DNA of 64,000 nt from Achromobacter sp. HZ34 (GTDB taxonomy: Bacteria; Pseudomonadota; Gammaproteobacteria; Burkholderiales; Burkholderiaceae_B). The stretch lies in the NCBI RefSeq assembly GCF_002209485.1, contig NZ_NJIX01000003.1, forward strand, positions 806,001 through 870,000, read 5' to 3'. Position 1 is the first letter of the stretch, and each line of letters opens with the position of its first letter. The position numbers and the translations under genes were made by a program. The notes beneath the pieces are model-generated. The model saw only the letters and a list, made by a program, of their open reading frames with translations, had not been told where the DNA came from and ran no database searches. This document shows, one piece after another, positions 36,322 through 44,959 of this stretch.

Positions 36322-37089
36322 ATGAAGATCAACTTAATTAGCACTGATGAATGGAAGAGTTTCGTTGACGGTCCCGATCTTTTAATAAATTTGATAGAAA
36401 GAGAAGTTTTTATTGTCCGAAACTTTATGGACCCTCGTCTAGTCGACGCGTTCAAGGAGTACTGTCTGAACTTCTCGGCGCAACAGGAAGCCTCATGGCA
36501 CGCATGTCTGGATGGCTGCCCAGACTATCATCGCATTCACCATCAGTACCCAAATGCGCATGTGCGATCGACGCAGCATGGTTATTATTTTCACCCTTGG
36601 AACGAAAATTTCGAGCGCCTCAATACCTTTCCTGGATTTTCAGAAATTTTCGCGCTGAAAGCCAAAGCAGCAGGAAAAGATGCTTCCGAATTCATGAAAA
36701 ACACTCCGTCCCAAGGGCCAATTGCACGAATAGTTTCGCATCAGTACCCTCCTGGCGGGGGCGGCCAGGAAGAGCACATCGATCCCGTTTCCCCATTTGC
36801 GAAGGTCCAAACGCTAATCCAGGCATCTGATCCAGGCATAGATTATCAAACGGGTGGACTCTATATCAATGATCTGGAGTTTGGGATTGTGAATATCGAC
36901 CCACTCACGAGAAAGGGTGATCTAGTCCTTGCCTCACCCGGCGTGAAGCACGGCGTTGCGCCGATCGATTCGGATCAGAAACTTCAGTGGGATACGACAA
37001 AGGGACGTTGGATCATTATGCCAATAATTATTCACTCAGACCACACCAAAGATCCGTCGCTCAAGCCGGTCAGAACGGCAAACATATGA
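36322..37089 (+). CDS. Predicted Fe(II)/2-oxoglutarate-dependent oxygenase
   Basis: A 255-residue protein with a facial-triad-like pattern: H152-x-D154 in EEHIDP and H210 in GVKHGV, then R229 in KGRWIIMPII, the usual place of the arginine that holds 2-oxoglutarate. HQYPPGGGGQEEHIDP is typical of phytanoyl-dioxygenase-like folds. It could hydroxylate a sugar or lipid in LPS assembly. ATG 36322 is chosen because the 70 codons upstream are without similarity. The stop overlaps the next gene by ATGA. Confidence 0.78.
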   Translation: MKINLISTDEWKSFVDGPDLLINLIEREVFIVRNFMDPRLVDAFKEYCLNFSAQQEASWHACLDGCPDYHRIHHQYPNAHVRSTQHGYYFHPWNENFERLNTFPGFSEIFALKAKAAGKDASEFMKNTPSQGPIARIVSHQYPPGGGGQEEHIDPVSPFAKVQTLIQASDPGIDYQTGGLYINDLEFGIVNIDPLTRKGDLVLASPGVKHGVAPIDSDQKLQWDTTKGRWIIMPIIIHSDHTKDPSLKPVRTANI

Positions 37090-37787
37090 AAAAACTTATC
37101 CTCGTCGATGACCACGATCTCTGCATCCGCACGTTTCTGAAAGAGATCGACAGTCTCAATAGCCCCCACGGCAAGAAAGGTGTCTTGCACATAGGCGCAC
37201 ATATGGGGGAAGAAGTTCCGGCGTATCAAGATCACGCCTATTCGCCGATCTATCTGGTCGAAGCAAATCCGGAGATTCTCCCAGGACTGACTGAGAAATT
37301 TGAAACGATCAGCGACATTCACGTTCTGCCCACGGCCGTTGGAAACTCCGTGGGGCACATCGAGTTTGTCGTCCATAAAACAAAAAAAGGTGGAATGGAG
37401 TCGTCCGGACTGCTAAAACTCGAGAAACTCGGTGAAATCGTTCCCGTATTCAATTCAGAGTCGCGGCACCGTGTTCCGGTCACCACTGTCGACAGTCTCG
37501 TAAATCAGCATGGGCTGGCTGAAAATATTGCACTTTTGGTGCTCGATATCCAGGGCGCTGAAATGATGGCTCTTGCCGGTGCCAGCACCTTTTTGCAGCG
37601 GGTGAATGCCGTCATATGCGAAGTCAACTTGATCAAAAATTACGAAGGTTGTCCGCTCGAAGCTGATATCGACCAAATTTTCGCGTCTGCCGGTTTCACC
37701 AAGCAGTTGGCCATTTATCACGAACTTTATGATCAAACTGGCCGATTCCCCGCCTGGGGAGAATGTCTCTGGGTCAGACAGAACTGA
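37086..37787 (+). CDS. FkbM-family methyltransferase
   Basis: A 233-residue methyltransferase: VLHIGAHMGEE is the SAM-binding motif, YLVEANPEIL binds the ribose, and VTTVDSLVNQHGL with LLVLDIQGAEMMALAGA are hallmarks of the FkbM family. Such enzymes O-methylate sugars in many O-antigen clusters. ATG 37086 overlaps the oxygenase stop, so the two are coupled and may modify the same residue. Confidence 0.9.
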   Translation: MKKLILVDDHDLCIRTFLKEIDSLNSPHGKKGVLHIGAHMGEEVPAYQDHAYSPIYLVEANPEILPGLTEKFETISDIHVLPTAVGNSVGHIEFVVHKTKKGGMESSGLLKLEKLGEIVPVFNSESRHRVPVTTVDSLVNQHGLAENIALLVLDIQGAEMMALAGASTFLQRVNAVICEVNLIKNYEGCPLEADIDQIFASAGFTKQLAIYHELYDQTGRFPAWGECLWVRQN

Positions 37788-37806
37788 GAGCGTGGAGGAA
37801 TTTGTT

Positions 37807-38736
37807 TTGACTCCCGCGCTCTCAGTGGTCACCACGATGTACAAGTCAGCGCCTTATCTGGAAACTTTTTACGAACGCATCGTCGCGGAAGTTGAAAAGC
37901 TCGGGGTAAGCCACGAAATTATTTTTGTGAATGACGGATCACCTGACAATTCGCTTGATGTTGTATTGAACATTCAAAAATCAGACAGTCGGGTAATCGT
38001 CATAGATCTATCCCGCAACTTCGGCCACCACAAAGCTATCATGGAGGGGCTGTCGTATGCTCGCGGTGAGAAAGTCTTCCTCATCGATTGTGATCTGGAA
38101 GAGCCTCCGGAGACATTAGGCGAATTCTACAAACGGTTCTCCGAAAGCGACTGCGATGTAGTCTATGGAGTTCAGGAGAGCCGCAAAGGTGGATGGTTTG
38201 AAAGGCTCAGTGGCGGCGTTTTCTACAAACTGTTCAACTACCTTTCTGACATCACCGTGCCGGAAAACTGGACTATCGCGCGCTTGATGTCAGCCCGATA
38301 TGTCGCATCGCTTGTGCAGTTCAAAGAAGAGACGATGTTCCTGGGTGGGATTATGACGGCGGTGGGCTATCGCCAAATTCCGCTGGTGATGCAGAAGCTG
38401 CACAAGGGGACCACTACTTACACGCTGAAGCGAAAGCTTTCCGCGTTGACCTCTGCGGTCACTTCTTTTAGCGAAAAACCTCTGAAGTTCGTTTTCTACA
38501 CGGGATTTCTGGTCGCCGCCGTTGCCTTTATCTATGCTCTGTGGCTCATTTTTCAGAAATTCGTCTTCGGTATTCCGGTTGACGGCTGGACCAGCCTTGC
38601 CGTATCCATCTGGCTGATAGGTGGCCTGATCATGCTATGTCTTGGCATCATCGGGATTTATGTAGCCAAGGTTTTCGTGCAAACGAAGCATAGGCCCGTA
38701 TCGGTTATAAGGCAGATCTATGAAGTGAACGACTAG
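37807..38736 (+). CDS. ArnC/GtrB-like undecaprenyl-phosphate glycosyltransferase
   Basis: A GT2 enzyme of about 309 residues: LSVVTTMYKSAPYLETF opens the fold, IIFVNDGSPDNS and LIDCDLEEPPE give the metal- and nucleotide-binding acidic residues, and two C-terminal helices (about 240-300) anchor it. This is the layout of ArnC, GtrB and DPMS-type enzymes, which load a sugar on undecaprenyl phosphate. TTG 37807 has GGAGGA eight bases upstream and is preferred over GTG 37792 or the open frame from 37729. Confidence 0.9.
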   Translation: MTPALSVVTTMYKSAPYLETFYERIVAEVEKLGVSHEIIFVNDGSPDNSLDVVLNIQKSDSRVIVIDLSRNFGHHKAIMEGLSYARGEKVFLIDCDLEEPPETLGEFYKRFSESDCDVVYGVQESRKGGWFERLSGGVFYKLFNYLSDITVPENWTIARLMSARYVASLVQFKEETMFLGGIMTAVGYRQIPLVMQKLHKGTTTYTLKRKLSALTSAVTSFSEKPLKFVFYTGFLVAAVAFIYALWLIFQKFVFGIPVDGWTSLAVSIWLIGGLIMLCLGIIGIYVAKVFVQTKHRPVSVIRQIYEVND

Positions 38737-39052
38737 CATGTCGGCAGCAAGAATCGAGCGCCCGTGCGGTAGCTTGCGTGGATCTTGCTGTTACGCATGG
38801 CAAACAAATCTGATTGTTTGTTGCGCGTGCGCGCGAAAAGCGTCGCAGCACGCCTTTTTCAAGCTCCGAGCCGCAATGGTTGGAGTACATAGAGGAGTCA
38901 AGAGGTTAACTCTCAGACCCGTTTTTCAGGGTCACTGACACCCTTACAGGCAGCCTTGCTCTAAGTGCTGCTATCGCTTTATCCTGCCCGCATTGACGCA
39001 CTGGGCGCATTGCATAGGCGCGATTTTTTTGGAAATGGAAGGCGGTTGATTC
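38737..39052. other. Intergenic region, possible operon boundary
   Basis: 316 bases without a supported gene. An AT-rich inverted repeat at 38801-38820 (CAAACAA, six bases, TTGTTTG) could be a weak terminator for the preceding operon, although no T run follows. The right part should hold the promoter of the sulfotransferase-like gene; none is clear. Confidence 0.35.
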
Positions 39053-40210
39053 ATGCCTAACGGTGGCGAATTGAAGAGCTCTAACGTGGTTTTGGTGCTG
39101 GGCATGCATCGCAGTGGCACGAGTGCCATCTCGGCCTGTCTGGAGCGCTTGGGAGTGGTGATGGGCAGTACGCTCGCCAAGGCGGACGAGTGGAATCCCA
39201 AAGGGTATTTCGAGGAACGCGAGATCGTATCGTTCAACGATCACCTCTTCGACCTGGCTGGATGCCGGTGGGACTCGCCGCTGCCCCCTGGTCGTATAGA
39301 ACCCGCGGAATGGGGACCACAGGCGGCGCAGGCGGCGACATTGCTTGAGAAGATTTTTGGCGGTGCGCCTGTGTGGGGGTTCAAAGATCCCCGTATGTGC
39401 CTGCTCCAGTCATTCTGGCAGCCGGTTTTTGACTCGATGCTTGTGGCACCGAAACTGTTGTTCGTACTGCGTCATCCGGCGGAAGTCGCACATTCGCTGG
39501 CTCGTCGAGATGGCATCTCCAGCAAGAGGGCGGGATGGTTGTGGTTCACGCATCTGATTGGTGGGCTGGACTACGTCAGCGCCGAATCTGACTGCCGGCT
39601 CGTTGATTTCTCTGATCTCATGAATCGGCCGGTACAGGTGATGAACGACCTCTGTCGCTGGCTTGACCTGACCTGTGAGCCCAGTGCGATTGCTCAATTC
39701 TCAGCGGAGTTCATATCGCCGCAACTGTCACACGGCGCGGACGCGGGATCAGCCGAAATCCCCCCCCTCGTGCTGCGGGCATACGATTATTGGCGCGAGG
39801 TCGCTTCCAGCGCGGGGTTCTCGCACGCTGCACTGCACGCTCCGGAGTGGCTTCAGATCAGAGAAGAGTTCGAGCACGACATAAAGCCCGGCTTGAGCAT
39901 GGTGGGGGAATTCCTGGACGGTGATCGCCAGTTGGCAGTCGCGGATGCAAGGTTGAAGACGCTCAGTGATGGGCTTGCGGTCGCCGAGCGTTTTGCGGTG
40001 GAGCGCCTGGAAAAGATGACCGCAATGGATGCGCAGTTGAAGCTGACGTCCGCTGCTCTGGCTTCCGTGGAGAAGTTGGCCATGGAGCGCCTCCAGCAAG
40101 TAGAGAAACTCAATCAACAACTTCAGCAAGTGAGTGAGGCGTACACGCTCGCCGAACGACTTGCCCTCGAGCGTTTGGCTGCACTAGATAAACACCAGGC
40201 ACGTTCGTGA
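39053..40210 (+). CDS. Sulfotransferase-like protein with C-terminal coiled coil
   Basis: A 385-residue protein. The 5'-phosphosulfate loop is VLGMHRSGTSAISACL (residues 15-30), and LLFVLRHPAEVAHSLARRD matches the 3'-phosphate-binding strand. From about 295 to the end it is a heptad-like, Glu/Gln/Leu-rich coiled coil (SVEKLAMERLQQVEKLNQQL) with internal repeats. Sequence and layout resemble the N-terminal part of the 1540-residue glycosyltransferase further right. It may sulfate a sugar, or the fold may be used differently. The last bases overlap the next gene's GTG. Confidence 0.82.
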   Translation: MPNGGELKSSNVVLVLGMHRSGTSAISACLERLGVVMGSTLAKADEWNPKGYFEEREIVSFNDHLFDLAGCRWDSPLPPGRIEPAEWGPQAAQAATLLEKIFGGAPVWGFKDPRMCLLQSFWQPVFDSMLVAPKLLFVLRHPAEVAHSLARRDGISSKRAGWLWFTHLIGGLDYVSAESDCRLVDFSDLMNRPVQVMNDLCRWLDLTCEPSAIAQFSAEFISPQLSHGADAGSAEIPPLVLRAYDYWREVASSAGFSHAALHAPEWLQIREEFEHDIKPGLSMVGEFLDGDRQLAVADARLKTLSDGLAVAERFAVERLEKMTAMDAQLKLTSAALASVEKLAMERLQQVEKLNQQLQQVSEAYTLAERLALERLAALDKHQARS

Positions 40211-41862
40211 CTCAAGATCTTCTGCATAGCCCGCAATCGGAGCGGGCGGCACCGAGCCCCTTCATCTGCCAAGTTGATGAAATGGTCAGCAACGGTCAAG
40301 GCATCTTCGGGTACGGCTGGGCGTTGGATCATGCGGATTCCATTGTCCGAGGGACGTTGCGGCTGCACTTCAAGGATGGGCGGGTCAGCAAGACTCACGT
40401 CACGCTGGGGCGGATCAGAGACGACGTTGCCAAGGTTTTTCCTGAACATCCAGACGCCGCCAAGTGCGGAATGATGTTCTTTGCGGGATGGAGTGACGAG
40501 CGTCCTCATGCTGCCGACTTCGTTTTCCACACGAAGGATGGCCGCACATTGACTGCCGCACTTGATTTGGGCGGCGCGAATGCTCAGGCGGAACCGCTGC
40601 ACCCCGAAGCGCCCGGAGGTCGACGTCATCTAGTGATGCAAGCCCTCCGCTATCTTCGCCAGGGACGAATACGTGAACTGGTGAGCAAGGTGCGGCGTTA
40701 CGGACACCCCCCTCCTCCAGAGCGTAGCCCTGAGGAGATCGCACTGGTTGCCAAGCTCACTGGACGTCGTTGCCGTCTGGTGATCGATCACAATATGGGA
40801 GGCGGCGCCAACGTCTTCCGCGAGCGAATGGTATCCAGTTGGCTGGCCGCTGGAGATACCGTTATCTTGCTCAGCTTTCGTGTCGACACGATGACAACAA
40901 TCGTAGACGTGCGTGATGCTGAAGCGGTCTGGTCGCAACCCCTTAGCGGATTGGAAGTACTGGAGGCGGCTCTTGCTTCCATAAACCTTGCAGAAATCTT
41001 CCTGAACTGCGCGGTCTCGTTTCCCAACGCCAGCGGCGTTCAGAGATTGTTGTTAAATCTCAAGCAGCGATCAGGTGCCGCACTCGTCGTAGCGATACAT
41101 GAATACTTCGTGATTTGTCCTTCCCCCTTCTTGCTGGATAAGAATGGCACGTATTGCGGGGTCCCTTCCATCAGCCAATGCGAGTCGTGCCTTCCCCAAC
41201 ACGAAGACGGCTTTGTGTCACTTACCGGTGAGCGGTCCATCCAGCATTGGCGTCAGATGTGGGGTGAGGTTCTCGCTGTCGCAGACGAGGTGCGGTGCTT
41301 TTCCCAGTCCAGCAAACGGCTGCTGGAACGCGCCTACCCTGGCATTGCAAGACATGCAACGCTACAACCGCACGAGGTCGAGCCCCTGAGAGCGGTGCGT
41401 CGAGCACGGCCGCCGAACACCACGCTCACAATCGGCGTGATCGGCTTCATTTCACACCATAAGGGTGCCGCAGTGGTGGCGGATCTGGCTGAAGCGATAT
41501 CCAAGGCACAGGCCAATGTCCGGATCGTCGTATTCGGCAGCCTGGACACCCCCTCATCCTCCGACGTGATCCTGCAGACAGGACCCTATAGCCGGTATGA
41601 TCTGCCAGATCTGACGGAAAAGTACGGGGTGAATCTCGCATTACTGCCCTCGATCTGCCCGGAAACCTTCTCATTCGTCGCGCACGAAGTGATCTCGATG
41701 GGGCTCCCACTCATGTGCCTGGATCTTGGCGCGCAAGCTGATCTGGCCCGATCATCCCCGCTAGGAAGGGTTTCACCGCATCAGGACGGTCCAGGCCTGC
41801 TCCAGGAGATTATGGCCTTCGATCATGATCTTTATTTACTGAATTCAAAGGTTCCTTCTTGA
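40207..41862 (+). CDS. Glycosyltransferase family 4-like protein with N-terminal extension
   Basis: A 551-residue cytosolic protein. Residues about 1-130 form a beta-rich domain (ICQVDEMVSNGQGIFGYGWALD), seen in other LPS-locus proteins. A GT-B fold follows: VIDHNMGGGANVFRERM early, and IGVIGFISHHKGAAVVADL with LLPSICPETFSFVAHEVISMGLP in the C-terminal domain, the latter being the GT4 donor site. Start GTG 40207 overlaps the upstream stop (GTGA). Confidence 0.85.
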   Translation: MTQDLLHSPQSERAAPSPFICQVDEMVSNGQGIFGYGWALDHADSIVRGTLRLHFKDGRVSKTHVTLGRIRDDVAKVFPEHPDAAKCGMMFFAGWSDERPHAADFVFHTKDGRTLTAALDLGGANAQAEPLHPEAPGGRRHLVMQALRYLRQGRIRELVSKVRRYGHPPPPERSPEEIALVAKLTGRRCRLVIDHNMGGGANVFRERMVSSWLAAGDTVILLSFRVDTMTTIVDVRDAEAVWSQPLSGLEVLEAALASINLAEIFLNCAVSFPNASGVQRLLLNLKQRSGAALVVAIHEYFVICPSPFLLDKNGTYCGVPSISQCESCLPQHEDGFVSLTGERSIQHWRQMWGEVLAVADEVRCFSQSSKRLLERAYPGIARHATLQPHEVEPLRAVRRARPPNTTLTIGVIGFISHHKGAAVVADLAEAISKAQANVRIVVFGSLDTPSSSDVILQTGPYSRYDLPDLTEKYGVNLALLPSICPETFSFVAHEVISMGLPLMCLDLGAQADLARSSPLGRVSPHQDGPGLLQEIMAFDHDLYLLNSKVPS

Positions 41863-43133
41863 AGAAGATTCACGTTTATACCAGCGCAGCCTGCAATTAC
41901 ATCCCCAAGGTTCGCACCCTCGTCAGGTCGATAAAGAAATTTCATCCTGACTGGGTCGTGCATCTTGCTTTATCGGATGAAGTACCCGCAGACCTGGATT
42001 TATCGAAGGAGCCATTTGACGAGATCCATCCGCTTAGCAGCCTCGAGATCCCCAATTACACGGGATGGGCGTTCTGCCACACCATTGTCGAGCTTTCAAC
42101 TGCGATCAAACCGTTTTTGTTGGCACGCCTCTTGGAGCGAGAGGATTGCGAAGGGGTGATCTACCTGGATCCGGATACGGTATTGTTCTCGCGGCTTGAT
42201 GATGTGCTCGAATCCATCAAACATTCGAACATCGCACTGACCCCTCACCTGGTCGATGCGGAGTCTTCCCTCGCGGGGATCATGGATAATGAAATCTCAT
42301 GCCTGCGCCATGGAATCTATAACCTGGGATTTTTGGCAGTGGCCCCTACGGAAGTCGGCAAGCAATTTGCCCAGTGGTGGTCCGACCGGCTTTATTATTT
42401 CTGCCGCGCTGAAATCCATAATGGTTTGTTCACCGATCAACGATGGATCGACCTTGTTCCGGCGTTCTTCGAGGGTGTATGCATCTTGCGCACCCCGCGT
42501 CTGAATGCGGCGCCCTGGAATCTTTCCACCCGGACCATCACCGGCGACCTGCCGGACAATGTTATGGTTGATGGCGAACCTCTTGGTTTTTACCATTTCA
42601 CGGGTTTTGACAGTGGTGCCCATAAACTAATGGCCAATAAGTACGCCGGTGATCAAGCTACCGTCGGCGCCCTGATTGAGTGGTACGTGGGCTCCATCGC
42701 GGCCACGGATGATGATCCGCTGGGCAAGGTGGTGTGGGCGTACTCGCGCTTTGCCGAGGGCACACCAATTCCGAAGTCTGCCCGTCTGGTGTACCGTGAA
42801 CGCCTCGATCTACAACGAGCCTTTCCCGACCCTTTCGCCACCGACGGCGGCGGCTACAAAGCCTGGTGGGATTCGCAAGCGCGGATCGAGTACCCCGGCT
42901 TGTTCGATAAGAACAATGACACTCTGTCGATTGCCACGCAGAATCTTTCCGCTGGCTTGACGCCGGGCTACCAGGCGGGCGGTGATCTACAGGCCGTCCA
43001 GCCTGGTGAATCAACTTCCTCGACCGAAGCCCCAGTCTCAAATTCCAGCTCCGGCGTTCGACGAGCCAAGCGAGCATGGGAAGTGCTGCGTACCGAAGGC
43101 ATTGGCGGTATCGCGAAGCGTATCGTGAAATAA
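41859..43133 (+). CDS. GT8/DxD-type glycosyltransferase
   Basis: A 424-residue protein with a GT-A pattern: KKIHVYTSAACNYIPKVRTL, then VIYLDPDTVLFSRLDDV containing DPD (metal-binding), and YNLGFLAVAPTEVGKQF. The middle FYHFTGFDSGAH resembles the GT8-like substrate site. The last 60 residues are Ser/Thr-rich. TTG 41859 overlaps the upstream stop (TTGA). The tight spacing shows co-translation with the two preceding genes. Confidence 0.85.
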   Translation: MKKIHVYTSAACNYIPKVRTLVRSIKKFHPDWVVHLALSDEVPADLDLSKEPFDEIHPLSSLEIPNYTGWAFCHTIVELSTAIKPFLLARLLEREDCEGVIYLDPDTVLFSRLDDVLESIKHSNIALTPHLVDAESSLAGIMDNEISCLRHGIYNLGFLAVAPTEVGKQFAQWWSDRLYYFCRAEIHNGLFTDQRWIDLVPAFFEGVCILRTPRLNAAPWNLSTRTITGDLPDNVMVDGEPLGFYHFTGFDSGAHKLMANKYAGDQATVGALIEWYVGSIAATDDDPLGKVVWAYSRFAEGTPIPKSARLVYRERLDLQRAFPDPFATDGGGYKAWWDSQARIEYPGLFDKNNDTLSIATQNLSAGLTPGYQAGGDLQAVQPGESTSSTEAPVSNSSSGVRRAKRAWEVLRTEGIGGIAKRIVK

Positions 43134-43238
43134 AACGTAGACGCATACGCTTGTCTCCTCGACCGCCAGCGGTCGGCGGATGGATTAATATTCCGCCGGC
43201 CGCAATGGCGACCAAAGAACGCACATTTAGACCGAATC

Positions 43239-44645
43239 ATGCCCGATGCATCCGTAGACCCCCTCTCAAAGCCCCACAGGGCCGACCTCGCATTCAATTT
43301 ATGCCTGGCCGCTTTAGTCACGGGACTGCTGTCCTTGTGTGTGTGGCCCGGGCTGATGTCGTTCGACAGCCTCCTGGCTTACAGACAATCCATCGAGGGT
43401 GTCGAAACGGCCATCTGGCCGCCAATGCATGACTATCTGTTTTATGTCTCCAGGATCCTGTCCGGCGGTCCTGGCGGCCTTCTAGTCATTCAATGTTTTG
43501 TGCTTTTTTTCTCAGCCTGCTCCATCTGCAGCCACTATGCTGGATCCCGTTGGATCTCTGCTGCCATGGGACTAGGACTGATCGGACTCTTCTTTCTTTT
43601 CCCCACTCTTGCAGGTACCATAATTGTCCTGTGGAAAGACGTAACGGTTGTGTCCTTCGCCCTTGCCGCCATTGCGGCCTGGTTGAGTTGCGCGCACAAA
43701 TTTTCCCGCGTCAAATTCTTCGCCATATTTTTCTTTCTCACAATCGCCATCGCGTTGCGGTATAACGCGCTGCCGCTGGCGTTGCCGTTCATGGTCCTGG
43801 TGGCGATCGCTCCTGCCGGACGCAAGTCGAGTTCTCGCCAACGGATAAGCGCCGTCGTCGGCGCCGTCCTTGTTCTATGCATCTCCTATGCGACCACCCT
43901 TTGGCGTCTTCCTGATCTCAAGCGTTTGCCTCCCGTCGGTAACCTTGTAGCAGTCATCAATCTATGGGATCTGACAGGGGTGTCAGCGTGTGAAGACAAG
44001 AATCTATTGCCCGCGGGTATTGAGTCTGAAACACGCATTCCCGATTCCGACTTCAAGCGCTTCTATGATCCACGCCATCTCAACTTGACATTTGCGGATG
44101 CCGAATGGACGCAGCATGTTCCTCGGTGGGGGGTGAGCGCCGATGTCATTCAGGCACAGTGGAAGGCAGTTGTACTGGGGTACCCATTGTGCTACCTCCA
44201 CGTTCGGACAGCGGTCCTGCGCGAGCAATTCGGGTTCCACGCACATCAAGTTTTCTATCCTACCCACGGCGGCATAGACGAGAATAAATTCGGGCTGCAT
44301 CTCGCCTATCCAGACCGAGTCAGTGCACTCACTCAGCGGATTGCCGCTTGGAGCAGTAGTCCCCTGCGGCGCATTTACATCCTGCACGCCCTGGCCATTG
44401 TCCTGGCCATTTTTGCGGTCAGGGCCAATCGCTGGCGATATGACTTGGTGTTTGCAATGGGCCTGGGAATCCTGGGATTCGTCGGATTACTCTACTTCGC
44501 GGCGCCTGCCGCCGACGCGCGGTATGTTTTCCCCTCGGGCGTCTTTTCCGCACTTTTGGTGATTATTTGCCTGGGACGTCTCGGCGCATCGCTCCGGGCG
44601 AAGCGGAATTTTCCTCGGCTCTCCGAAAACGATTACACACACTGA
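43239..44645 (+). CDS. Multi-spanning membrane protein, paralogue of the protein at 57026-58420
   Basis: A 468-residue protein with about ten hydrophobic segments. The first periplasmic loop has CVWPGLMSFDSLLAYRQ, an acidic-residue position expected in GT-C enzymes, and IVLWKDVTVVSFAL sits after helix 4. The end has ADARYVFPSGVFSALL. The same three landmarks occur in the same order in the protein at 57026-58420 ([35 protein letters not shown]), so they are paralogues. Probable polyprenyl-sugar-dependent glycosyltransferase. Confidence 0.8.
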   Translation: MPDASVDPLSKPHRADLAFNLCLAALVTGLLSLCVWPGLMSFDSLLAYRQSIEGVETAIWPPMHDYLFYVSRILSGGPGGLLVIQCFVLFFSACSICSHYAGSRWISAAMGLGLIGLFFLFPTLAGTIIVLWKDVTVVSFALAAIAAWLSCAHKFSRVKFFAIFFFLTIAIALRYNALPLALPFMVLVAIAPAGRKSSSRQRISAVVGAVLVLCISYATTLWRLPDLKRLPPVGNLVAVINLWDLTGVSACEDKNLLPAGIESETRIPDSDFKRFYDPRHLNLTFADAEWTQHVPRWGVSADVIQAQWKAVVLGYPLCYLHVRTAVLREQFGFHAHQVFYPTHGGIDENKFGLHLAYPDRVSALTQRIAAWSSSPLRRIYILHALAIVLAIFAVRANRWRYDLVFAMGLGILGFVGLLYFAAPAADARYVFPSGVFSALLVIICLGRLGASLRAKRNFPRLSENDYTH

Positions 44646-44959
44646 TTAACCGCAAATCAGCATCAGGAACACGCTCGCGCGCCCTAAAATGGAACGGTTG
44701 GAGATCAACGACAGCACATGGCGCAGGTACCCCTCCGCCTCCCGACTGATGCCGCAAAGTTTGCTTTCTTCTCATCAGGCTGCGCCTCATGTGCCGCGCA
44801 CCCGCCCCGCGTTCCGATCCCAAGATCGCCCAATTCTTGCAACCCGACGCCACGCAGCGTAGCGACTTGGCGAGTGCGGAGTGACCCCAGTCAGGAAAAT
44901 TTCCAATTCGCGTCGCTCTTTGGAAGCCTACCCTCAAAGCGAGGCGCGAAAATCCTCGT
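44646..44959. other. Intergenic region between convergent membrane-protein genes
   Basis: 314 bases between two genes that meet tail to tail. No gene, repeat or standard terminator hairpin with a T run was seen. The GC content is nearer to that of the core genome than to the leftward gene beyond it. Confidence 0.35.
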
